Assembly: GCA_023409535.1 (NCBI GenBank)
Contig: JAEYGZ010000036.1
Coordinates: 248,001 to 312,000, forward strand
Direction: 5' to 3'
DNA from: Bacillota bacterium
GTDB taxonomy: Bacteria > Bacillota > Clostridia > Lachnospirales > Lachnospiraceae
Length of the DNA: 64,000 nt
Part shown: positions 17,663-25,531 of the stretch, one piece after another
How positions within the stretch are numbered: the first letter of the stretch is position 1
How the letters are laid out: the number at the start of each line of letters is the position of its first letter
The notes under the pieces: model-generated
Databases searched by the model: none
Told to the model about the DNA's origin: nothing
Seen by the model: only the letters and a program-made list of their open reading frames with translations
Translations under genes and position numbers: made by a program

Positions 17663-19081
17663 ATGAGCAGATTTCCAAAAGATTTTTTATGGGGCGGCGC
17701 AATCGCTGCCAATCAGTGTGAAGGGGCTTGGAATGTTGACGGGAAGGGGATCAGCACCGCCGATTGCATGACAGCGGGAAGCCTGAAGGTAAAAAGAGAA
17801 TACACCGATGGCATCATAGAAGGCAGGAATTATCCGAGCCATGAGGCCATTGATTTCTATCATCGATATAAGGAGGATATCCGCCTGTTTGCGGAAATGG
17901 GATTTCGCTGTTTCCGAACCTCAATTAACTGGACGAGGTTATTCCCCCAGGGAGATGAGGAATTTCCCAATGAAAAAGGATTGGCCTTCTATGATTCGCT
18001 TTTTGACGAATGCTTAAAATACGGGATAGAACCGGTGGTAACAATATCGCATTATGAGACGCCATATAGTCTGGTAAAAAAATATGGCGGTTGGTCAAAT
18101 CGAAGATTAATAGACTTTTATATTAATTATTGTAAAACTATTTTTCATAAATTCAGGAATAAAGTGAAGTATTGGTTAACCTTTAATGAGATAAACGTCA
18201 TCACATTACATCCGGCCATGGCAGCCGGGCTGCGTATCGCTAAGGAGGATAACTATGAACAGAGGGTGTTCCAGGCAGCCCATCATATGCTTGTGGCAAG
18301 TGCCAGGGCAGTGCAGGCAGGACACCGGATCAATCCGGAGTTTAAAATAGGAATGATGATGCTGTATCCCACCTTTTATGCAGAAACCTGCCATCCGGAC
18401 GACCAGATCAAAGCCATGGAGGCTATGGATCTTCATTATATTTTCCCGGATGTACAGGTCAGAGGAGCATATTCTCCCAAGGCAAGAAAATACTTTGAAG
18501 CGAAAGGCGTAAGCCTGGCAATGGATTCGGAGGATGAAGCAATCCTGAGACAGGGTACTGTGGATTTCATCGGCTTCAGCTACTACAATTCCAATGTTGC
18601 CTCCCATCGGATGGGAAAGGAAATGACAGCGGGGAATATGCTGAATGCAATCAAAAATCCCTATCTGAAGGCCTCCGACTGGGGTTGGATCATTGATCCG
18701 GCAGGGCTTCGGATTGCTTTGAATCATTTATATGACCGGTATCAGGTTCCGTTATTTGTGGTGGAAAACGGATTAGGCGCATCCGATATTCTTGAAGCAG
18801 ACGCAACGATTCAGGATACCTATCGGATCCAATATCTGAAGGAGCATATCGAACAGATGAAATTAGCAGTGAATACGGATGGCGTGGATCTGATGGGATA
18901 TACTCCCTGGGGCTGCATCGATCTTGTATCTGCAGGTACCGGGGAGATGAAGAAGCGGTATGGATTTATCTATGTGGATAAGGATAATGAGGGAAAGGGA
19001 AGCTTGCGGCGCTATAAGAAAGCATCGTTCGATTGGTATAAAAAAGTAATTGCCTCCGACGGTGAAGAGCTGGAATATTAA
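17663..19081 (+). CDS. GH1 6-phospho-beta-glucosidase
   Basis: The product has 472 residues. The acid/base is E176 in LTFNEINVIT (Ile replaces the usual Pro after NE) and the nucleophile is E368 in FVVENGLGA. The segment VSAGTGEMKKRYGFIYVD carries the Lys and Tyr of the 6-phosphate pocket seen in phospho-glycosidases, and the phosphorylating PTS upstream agrees. It hydrolyses an imported 6-phospho-beta-glucoside to glucose 6-phosphate plus an aglycone or glucose. Cytoplasmic; no signal peptide. Confidence 0.92.
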   Translation: MSRFPKDFLWGGAIAANQCEGAWNVDGKGISTADCMTAGSLKVKREYTDGIIEGRNYPSHEAIDFYHRYKEDIRLFAEMGFRCFRTSINWTRLFPQGDEEFPNEKGLAFYDSLFDECLKYGIEPVVTISHYETPYSLVKKYGGWSNRRLIDFYINYCKTIFHKFRNKVKYWLTFNEINVITLHPAMAAGLRIAKEDNYEQRVFQAAHHMLVASARAVQAGHRINPEFKIGMMMLYPTFYAETCHPDDQIKAMEAMDLHYIFPDVQVRGAYSPKARKYFEAKGVSLAMDSEDEAILRQGTVDFIGFSYYNSNVASHRMGKEMTAGNMLNAIKNPYLKASDWGWIIDPAGLRIALNHLYDRYQVPLFVVENGLGASDILEADATIQDTYRIQYLKEHIEQMKLAVNTDGVDLMGYTPWGCIDLVSAGTGEMKKRYGFIYVDKDNEGKGSLRRYKKASFDWYKKVIASDGEELEY

Positions 19082-19123
19082 GATTGTAATTGCTTTGCTG
19101 TTTGCAGCAGATTGGAGAGGAAT

Positions 19124-21013
19124 ATGAAGTATCCGAATTTATTTTCACCTATAAAAATCAACAATATGGTAGTCAGAAACAGAATTGTCGCTACGCCGAT
19201 GAACCATAATTTTGCGGATAAGGCGCTTGGAGGCCCTGGGATTATCATTGCAGGATCAGTCATTACAGAGCCCGGAAGATCCTCCTGGGCATCTCCCGAC
19301 GAACCATATGCATTTTCAAAATATGAAGTGGAAAAAACCAGACAGAGAATTCTGATCGCACAGCAGGGAGGTGCGAAGGTGTCCATAGAAATCGGACATG
19401 CAGGACAATACGCAAGAGTGAAGGACTACGCAAAGGGTCCCACCGGATATATCCGCGGAGACGGTGTGGAAGTAAAGGAAATGACGGAAGAGATGATGGA
19501 GGAGACATTAAGCTGGTATGAACAGACCGCTTTTGATGCAAAGGACATCGGCTTTGATATGATATTCATGCATTTTGGACATGGCTGGCTTGCCGCTCAG
19601 TTTCTATCACCGCTATTTAATAAACGTACGGATCAATACGGAGGCTCAATAGAAAACAGGGCACGTTTTCCGAAGATGATTCTGGAGAGAGTCAGAAAGG
19701 CAGTGGGACCGGAGTTTCCGATTGATATGAGGATCTCGGCGACGGAGTGGATGGAGGGCGGGATTGAGTTTGAAGATGTATTAACCTTTCTCGAGCTGGT
19801 GGAGCCTATGATTGATACCGTTCAGATATCCTGCGGACTTGATCTGGAGCATGAAGCAAATGTTCATATGACCACGACGAACTTTTCCGAGCATATGCCG
19901 AATGCGAAATATGCAAAAATTGTGAAAGAGCGGCTTGAAATTCCCGTATCCGTAGTCGGAGCAATTATGAACCCGGAGGAAGCGGAGCAGCTGATTGCAA
20001 ATGGAATCGTAGATATGGTCGCACTTGGAAGACCCTTAGCAGCAGACCCTGAATGGCCAAGGAAAGCAAGAGAGGGCAGACCGGAGGATATTATCCCCTG
20101 CATCCGTTGTCTTCAATGCTATCATATCTCAACCAACAGGAGAAATGTCGGATGTTCGGTAAATCCAAGATATACGAATGAGAGCTGGATTCCGGCGAAG
20201 GTACAGAAGGCGGAGGTTAAGAAAAAGGTTGTTGTTATAGGCGCAGGACCTGCCGGTTTAAAGGCGGCACTGGTTGCAGAAGAAAGAGGACATGAAGTCA
20301 TTCTCTTTGAAAAAAATGGTTTCATCGGCGGAGCACTGCACTATGTAGCAATGGAATACTATAAAGAAGATATCAAAGCATATGTGAATTATCTGGAGAG
20401 CCAGCTGGCAAAATCCAATGTCACAGTGCGGCTGAATACCGAAGTGACAGTCGATACAATCAAGGAACTGAGGCCGGATGCATTAATCGTGGCAGTAGGC
20501 TCTAAACCTGTAATCCATCCAATGAAAGGGATTGATCATGCCAATGTCATATCCTTCTATGAGGCGATTGAGTATGAGGACAGGATTGGCCGGGAGGCGG
20601 TGGTGATTGGCGGAGGCACTATCGGTGCCGAGATTGCCTTGGAATTGGCGGAGTTGAAAAAGAAAAAGGTTACGATTATCGAACTGACGGATACAATAGC
20701 CGCACAGGGAAATATGCTGTACAAAATTGCGCTGCGGCAGAAAATGGAGAAGACAGCGGGCCTAAAAGTTATGCTGAATACGGGGTGTCAGGAAATTCTG
20801 GCGGATGGTGTGCTGGTGAAGGCAAAAGATGGGCAGGAGCAGTTCATAAAAGCAGACACTGTCATAATCGCAACAGGAGTGCGTGCGAATAAAGCTGCTG
20901 CAGATGAATTTTATGGCATCGTGCCGGAGACCTTTATCGTCGGTGATTGTAAAAAGCCAAGAAAAATTATGGAGGCTACCATGGAAGGCTATATTATCGC
21001 TTCAAACCTATAA
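19124..21013 (+). CDS. Old yellow enzyme / 2,4-dienoyl-CoA reductase-like FMN-FeS-FAD oxidoreductase
   Basis: The product has 629 residues from ATG 19124. An N-terminal FMN TIM barrel (about 1-330, with IEIGHAGQYAR and FGHGWLAAQFLSP) is followed by a [4Fe-4S] motif CIRCLQC with a fourth Cys 12 residues later. A pyridine nucleotide-disulfide domain (VVVIGAGPAGLKAALVAEER) with a second dinucleotide motif (VIGGGTIGAEIALELAE) completes it. This architecture reduces activated C=C bonds (enoate reductase, FadH, BaiCD-type enzymes). Inside a beta-glucoside PTS operon it may reduce an unsaturated aglycone released by the GH1 enzyme; that link is inference. Confidence 0.88.
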   Translation: MKYPNLFSPIKINNMVVRNRIVATPMNHNFADKALGGPGIIIAGSVITEPGRSSWASPDEPYAFSKYEVEKTRQRILIAQQGGAKVSIEIGHAGQYARVKDYAKGPTGYIRGDGVEVKEMTEEMMEETLSWYEQTAFDAKDIGFDMIFMHFGHGWLAAQFLSPLFNKRTDQYGGSIENRARFPKMILERVRKAVGPEFPIDMRISATEWMEGGIEFEDVLTFLELVEPMIDTVQISCGLDLEHEANVHMTTTNFSEHMPNAKYAKIVKERLEIPVSVVGAIMNPEEAEQLIANGIVDMVALGRPLAADPEWPRKAREGRPEDIIPCIRCLQCYHISTNRRNVGCSVNPRYTNESWIPAKVQKAEVKKKVVVIGAGPAGLKAALVAEERGHEVILFEKNGFIGGALHYVAMEYYKEDIKAYVNYLESQLAKSNVTVRLNTEVTVDTIKELRPDALIVAVGSKPVIHPMKGIDHANVISFYEAIEYEDRIGREAVVIGGGTIGAEIALELAELKKKKVTIIELTDTIAAQGNMLYKIALRQKMEKTAGLKVMLNTGCQEILADGVLVKAKDGQEQFIKADTVIIATGVRANKAAADEFYGIVPETFIVGDCKKPRKIMEATMEGYIIASNL

Positions 21014-21055
21014 GGGGCGCATTAAGCCAGTGTATTATTCAGAATGGAGAGCAAT

Positions 21056-21313
21056 ATGAAACAGTTTCGTTATGTAATTAGTGACCCGATCGGACTTCAC
21101 GCCAGACCTGCCACAATATTAGCGAAGGAAGCAAAAAATTTCGACGCGGAGATCGTTCTTGCGGCTAATGGGAAGAGAGCAAATGCAAAAGCTATGCTAT
21201 TAATTATGAGCATGGCTGTAAAGCAAGGAACAGAAGTAGTTGTGACTGCAGAGGGAACAGATGAGGATGCCGCAATCGTGCGTTTTGAAGAAATCTTCAA
21301 AACAAATCTATAG
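21056..21313 (+). CDS. HPr-like PTS phosphocarrier lacking Ser46
   Basis: The product has 85 residues from ATG 21056 (GGAGA at 21046-21050). The active His15 is in GLHARPATIL, so phosphotransfer from Enzyme I is expected. Position 46, normally the Ser phosphorylated by HPr kinase in Firmicutes (KSIMGVMSL), is Ala here (KAMLLIMSM). It therefore should not form P-Ser-HPr or act as a CcpA corepressor. Its place between the reductase and Enzyme I genes marks it as an operon-dedicated HPr rather than the housekeeping copy. Confidence 0.92.
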   Translation: MKQFRYVISDPIGLHARPATILAKEAKNFDAEIVLAANGKRANAKAMLLIMSMAVKQGTEVVVTAEGTDEDAAIVRFEEIFKTNL

Positions 21314-21338
21314 TAAGGTTTGGAAATGAGGTGGTTTT

Positions 21339-23027
21339 GTGCAGAGACTGACAGTAAAGAAAACCGCATCCAAAGGAATTGCAATCGGCAAAGCCTATAA
21401 AGTGAATAAGAAGGAACCGGTTCCGGCGGCATATCAGGTCGATTGTATTGACAGTGAAATCATGAAATATGAGGCGGCAGTAAAACTGGTTTCCGAGGAA
21501 ATCGAGGAGCTGGCAAAAACAAATGAGATATATGAAGCGCATCGTGCAATGGTTCAGGATGTGTCAATCTATGAAGGCGTTACAGATAGGATAACAAACC
21601 AGGGAATGAATGCGCAGCAGGCTCTGCAGGCAACCATAAACGAGTTTTGGACGCTGTTTGACGGCATGGAGGATGAGTATATGCGGGAGAGGGCCGGCGA
21701 TATTAAAGATATCGGCAAACGCCTTCTGTTAAGCTTAAAAGGCGATAAGGAAGACTGCCTTGATCCTATCGGTGAACAGGTCATTCTGGTTGCAGAGGAG
21801 CTGGGGCCATCCGATACCGCCAAATTTAATTTGGATTATATCTTAGGCTTTCTTACAGAGCGGGGAGGAGTCACAAGCCATGTATGTATTATGGCGAGAA
21901 GTATCGGACTTCCCGCGCTGGTGGGGGTAGAAGGATTAATGGATGCCGTCGAATCCGGAGACACGTTAATTCTGGACGCAGAGGAGGGTATTATTATCAT
22001 TCAGCCCACGCAGGATGAAATGGAACGATACCGTTCCATTGCGGAAGGAAAACGAAAAAAGCAGGCGGACATCGAGGCGGCTGCCTGCTTACCGGCAGTA
22101 ACAAAGGATGGGCATACCGTCAGAATATGTGCGAATATCGGTTCCATTGAAGACTTAAGAAAAGCGCTGAATTACAACATCGACGGAGTCGGCTTATTTC
22201 GAAGCGAATTCCTGTATATGGAGAATGAGCATTTTCCCGACGAGGAGGAGCAATATAAGGTATATCGCCAAGCAGCTGAGCTCTGTCCGCAGGAATTGAT
22301 TATCCGTACCCTGGATATCGGCGGAGATAAAGAATTGCCCTACTATAAGTTTGATCCGGAGGAGAATCCTTTTTTGGGATGGCGGGCAATTCGCATCTCA
22401 CTTGATCTGCCGCAGGTATTTAAGACACAGCTTCGTGCTATCCTGCGTGCAAGCGCCTTCGGTAATGTGAAAATCATGTACCCAATGATGATATCGGCCG
22501 AGGAACTAAGTGCAGCCGGAGAAATACTGGAAGAATGTAAAAAGGAATTGGATGCCGAGGGAGTAAGGTATAACAAAAACCTTCAAACCGGTATGATGAT
22601 TGAGACACCTGCAGCAGTGCTGTGTGCCGAGTATTTTGCGAAGCATGCAGACTTTTTTAGTATCGGCACGAATGATCTGACGCAGTATATATTAGCGGTT
22701 GACCGCGGAAATCAAAGGATAGCATCACTTTATAATACCCTGCAGCCGGCTGTTTTACGTGCAATCAAACATATTATTGATGCCGGGCATTCGGCAGGCA
22801 TTCCGGTGGGCATGTGCGGCGAATTTGCAGGTGATGAACGGGCGGTTCGGTTATTATTGGGGCTTGGGCTGGATGAATTCAGCGTATCGGCAAGAGAAGC
22901 ACCGATGATAAAAAGCATCGTACGAAATTCATACTATGAAGCCGGAAGGGAGATTGCAGAAAAAGTGGTGAAAGAATATGATATCGTGCGGGTTATGGAA
23001 TGGATTGAGGTGATCAATCGCCGGTGA
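21339..23027 (+). CDS. ptsI: PTS Enzyme I (phosphoenolpyruvate-protein phosphotransferase)
   Basis: The product has 562 residues from GTG 21339. The phospho-His is H181 in GGVTSHVCIMARSIGLPALVG-type sequence. The PEP-binding barrel follows with GLFRSEFLYM, GWRAIRISL, IGTNDLTQYILAVDR and MCGEFAGD. It takes phosphate from PEP and gives it to HPr. A ptsHI pair placed at the end of a substrate-specific PTS operon is unusual, since ptsHI is normally a separate general operon. Paired with the Ser46-less HPr, it could run a private phosphorelay. Confidence 0.93.
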   Translation: MQRLTVKKTASKGIAIGKAYKVNKKEPVPAAYQVDCIDSEIMKYEAAVKLVSEEIEELAKTNEIYEAHRAMVQDVSIYEGVTDRITNQGMNAQQALQATINEFWTLFDGMEDEYMRERAGDIKDIGKRLLLSLKGDKEDCLDPIGEQVILVAEELGPSDTAKFNLDYILGFLTERGGVTSHVCIMARSIGLPALVGVEGLMDAVESGDTLILDAEEGIIIIQPTQDEMERYRSIAEGKRKKQADIEAAACLPAVTKDGHTVRICANIGSIEDLRKALNYNIDGVGLFRSEFLYMENEHFPDEEEQYKVYRQAAELCPQELIIRTLDIGGDKELPYYKFDPEENPFLGWRAIRISLDLPQVFKTQLRAILRASAFGNVKIMYPMMISAEELSAAGEILEECKKELDAEGVRYNKNLQTGMMIETPAAVLCAEYFAKHADFFSIGTNDLTQYILAVDRGNQRIASLYNTLQPAVLRAIKHIIDAGHSAGIPVGMCGEFAGDERAVRLLLGLGLDEFSVSAREAPMIKSIVRNSYYEAGREIAEKVVKEYDIVRVMEWIEVINRR

Positions 23028-23074
23028 GGTTGCAGCAAGCCTCAAAGTGTCTATGGAAGTTAATAAGGCATTCA

Positions 23075-23115
23075 ATATGGTGACCTTCTGCTTTGTTTGC
23101 AGAAGGTCACCATAT
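23075..23115. terminator. Bidirectional terminator between converging operons
   Basis: ATATGGTGACCTTCTGC (23075-23091) pairs perfectly over 17 bp with 23099-23115 around TTTGTTT. It lies between the stop of the Enzyme I gene and the stop of the minus-strand DUF2877 gene. T-runs are weak on both sides, but the stem is long and ideally placed. Confidence 0.75.
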
Positions 23116-23123
23116 AATATAAG

Positions 23124-24041
23124 TCAATAATTTTGCAGAACCCGGCAGGCAATGTTCATGCCAAACAGAGTATCCTGCCCTGATGTGCCTCCTGCATGTG
23201 CCAGATCTATGAGGCGAGGTGTTATCGCCTGCCCTGTGAAGCTTAATGCTTCAAGCAAGTGCAGTATGGCATCGGAGTACCTGCCTTCTTGGGCGCAGCA
23301 AAGATATTTAATTGATACATCAGTTGTGCGCCCCTCCAGCAGCCGGTAAAACGGGGTAAGGCTGGATATCGGCGGAAGGGCTGACCATAGTTGGAATTGC
23401 GGATTATCCTGCAAAGGAGTGATTCCGGCGTATTTTCTACAATATGAGAAGACAGCCATGATGCCCAAAAATGCATCATCAGATGAAGGGGTCAATCCTA
23501 TTCCGATACCAATATGCGCTGATAAAAGAGCTTCCATTAAAATGGTATCACTTTCAGCCCACGCCTGTGCAAAGAGTTGCAGCCCATTTGTCACGGAAGC
23601 TCTTACGGTATCCGGCAAATGTAAAAAGCCGCTTTTGTTGAACTTGTTGCCGCAAAACCCTTGAAGACTGGCAATAAAGCCGTTCATATCAATTGGTTGT
23701 AAAGCCGGTGGATTCGGCAGTCTGATGGTGCTGTATTTTATCTGTTCCATGGGGATATCTAATTCCAGGTTTATATCAGGAAAGCTTAATTGGGAACCTG
23801 TTATAATCACTGAAGATCCCGGTTCCAATGAGGAGATAGCTTTGAAGGCACCGTTACTTACAGTAATGCTGTCGGGATATCCGACAGCTTCAGAAGCGGT
23901 GAAGGTTAGCATTCTTCTGGTGCTGTCAGGCATATAAAACATAGCATTTACAGCACCGGAAAAAATAGAGTGAATAATGCCGGACGTTTCAGACGATGAC
24001 ATAAAAGCCCCTGATATACGAGCTGTCAGCACACGGCCCAT
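23124..24041 (-). CDS. DUF2877 protein (AllH/YlbF-like)
   Basis: The product has 305 residues. The signature GIGIGLTPSSDDAFLGIMAV and the C-terminal AGGTSGQDTLFGM match DUF2877, the family of E. coli YlbF (AllH), encoded with FdrA and DUF1116 proteins. From memory, AllF/AllG/AllH have been reported to form an oxamate carbamoyltransferase in E. coli allantoin breakdown. Here it is the last gene of the minus operon, starting 3 bases after the stop of the acetate-kinase-like gene. A catalytic role of this subunit in the same kind of complex is inferred. Confidence 0.8.
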   Translation of the reverse strand: MGRVLTARISGAFMSSSETSGIIHSIFSGAVNAMFYMPDSTRRMLTFTASEAVGYPDSITVSNGAFKAISSLEPGSSVIITGSQLSFPDINLELDIPMEQIKYSTIRLPNPPALQPIDMNGFIASLQGFCGNKFNKSGFLHLPDTVRASVTNGLQLFAQAWAESDTILMEALLSAHIGIGIGLTPSSDDAFLGIMAVFSYCRKYAGITPLQDNPQFQLWSALPPISSLTPFYRLLEGRTTDVSIKYLCCAQEGRYSDAILHLLEALSFTGQAITPRLIDLAHAGGTSGQDTLFGMNIACRVLQNY

Positions 24042-24044
24042 AGG

Positions 24045-25223
24045 TCAATTGTCAGAGAGAAGCTTGCTGGCCTGACGCGCCACCATAAGCTCTTCATTCG
24101 TGGGAAGCACCCAAATAGAAACCTTACTCCGATCTGAATTAATTCGCCCTTCCCGTGCATCTTCGTTTAGCGGATCATCCAAATCTGCATTCAACCATCC
24201 AAGTTGAGAACATATCATTGCACGTATCACCGGGCTGCGTTCGCCGATGCCTCCGGTAAAAACCAATGCATCCAATCCACCCAGATATGCCGTGAACATG
24301 CCAATATATCCGACCACAGCATCTACAAATGCGTTAACAGCCAAATCAGCTCTTGCATTTCCTTCATCACGGGCCTGAAGTACCGCACGAAGGTCGTTAC
24401 TGACACCGCTGATACCCAGGAAACCGCCGTTGGCAGCCATCTGCCTGAAAACTTCATCAACATCGCCATCATACCGCCGGATTAAATCAGGGATACAGAA
24501 CGCATCAAAATCACCGACTCTGTTATTGTGAAAAATCCCTGATTGAGGTGTTGCACCCATGCTTTCTGCAATGCTCCTCCCCTCATTAACCGCACATAAG
24601 GAAGAAGAACCTCCGAGGTGCATTGAGATAATTTTATTGGAGGATGGTTCCAGCTCACTTAGCTTCCAAGCAATATAGCTGTGGCTGGAACCGTGAAATC
24701 CGTAGCGGCGAACACCAAAATCGGTTTGCCAGCGATACGGTACGCCATAAGTCGCCCGATAGTCGGGGATAGTTGCATGAAAGGCTGTTTCAAAGTAGGC
24801 CGCCTGCTTCATACCGGGGAATTTTGCTTGTACCGCCCGCATTGTTTTTGTATACACGGGGTTATGGGCTGGGGCAAGAGAGGCATAACGGTCCATGACG
24901 TATAAAAGGTCGTCGTCAACGAAGCGAGCCCCGCTGATTGTACCGCCGTGTACCGCCTTATAGCCCACGACATCCACATCGGATATGGATGCTATTACGC
25001 CGCTTTTCAACAGTATGCTAAAGCAGAGGTCCACTGCGTCGTCATGCTCGCGGCAGATACAATCGCCTTTGTTGGTGCCTTTGGGCAGATTGACCTTGTA
25101 GGTCCCATGTGAAGAACCGATATTTTCAACAACACCGTCGATCAATGTGTTTTCGCTGTCAGAAAAATCAAATAATTTGAATTTGAAACTGGTTGAGCCC
25201 AGATTGAGAACTAGAATTATCAT
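24045..25223 (-). CDS. Acetate-kinase-family kinase with altered active site
   Basis: The product has 392 residues with the full AckA fold: N7 in VLNLGSTSFK, H120 in APAHNP, H177 in RRYGFHGSSH, R235 in NNRVGDFD, FTGGIGERS and PTNEEL. Against characterised acetate kinases, the acetate-binding Arg (HRVVHGG) is Lys (K89 in GYKAVHGG), the catalytic Asp (FDTAFH) is Glu (E145 in FETAFH), and the HLGNGAS Asn is Gly (HLGGSSS). It sits where carbamate kinase is found in E. coli-type FdrA/DUF1116/DUF2877 clusters. I infer a kinase making ATP from carbamoyl phosphate or another acyl phosphate; plain acetate kinase activity is less likely. Confidence 0.82.
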   Translation of the reverse strand: MIILVLNLGSTSFKFKLFDFSDSENTLIDGVVENIGSSHGTYKVNLPKGTNKGDCICREHDDAVDLCFSILLKSGVIASISDVDVVGYKAVHGGTISGARFVDDDLLYVMDRYASLAPAHNPVYTKTMRAVQAKFPGMKQAAYFETAFHATIPDYRATYGVPYRWQTDFGVRRYGFHGSSHSYIAWKLSELEPSSNKIISMHLGGSSSLCAVNEGRSIAESMGATPQSGIFHNNRVGDFDAFCIPDLIRRYDGDVDEVFRQMAANGGFLGISGVSNDLRAVLQARDEGNARADLAVNAFVDAVVGYIGMFTAYLGGLDALVFTGGIGERSPVIRAMICSQLGWLNADLDDPLNEDAREGRINSDRSKVSIWVLPTNEELMVARQASKLLSDN

Positions 25224-25351
25224 TAAAACACCTCATTTAAATTTATTGAGACTTTGCTAAGGAACCGGTGAACAATTCAAAGAAACGAAAAGCCCTCCGC
25301 CGGCAAAGGAGTTAAGGCTGCGGCTTTCTGTTTCAACGTCGTCAGCATTAT

Positions 25352-25531
25352 TTAAATACCGCCCAAAAGGTCCAGAATATCAATCATTTCCGAATCCCCG
25401 GCAGCTGTCGGCTGCCAGTCCACCTGCAGGACCTCAATCCCCTGAGATCTGACAGTGTCTCCGAAGATGGAAGGGCCGACATTAACCACGATCAGCTCGC
25501 CGCTCAAGAGGCCATCAATTTTTTCATTCAT
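25352..25531 (-). CDS. 59-residue stand-alone FdrA C-terminal-like protein
   Basis: ATG at 25531 overlaps the FdrA stop as ATGA and the frame runs 59 codons to TAA at 25352. The product has the pattern VVNVGPSIFGDTVRSQGI, then VLQVDWQPTAAGD and MIDILDLLGGI. As I recall, full-length FdrA proteins end in a similar segment (INVGL, F, HVDWRPPAGG, LL), so this appears to be the FdrA tail split off as its own gene. Coupled translation and the family-like sequence argue it is real. A 128-base gap separates it from the kinase gene downstream. Confidence 0.75.
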   Translation of the reverse strand: MNEKIDGLLSGELIVVNVGPSIFGDTVRSQGIEVLQVDWQPTAAGDSEMIDILDLLGGI

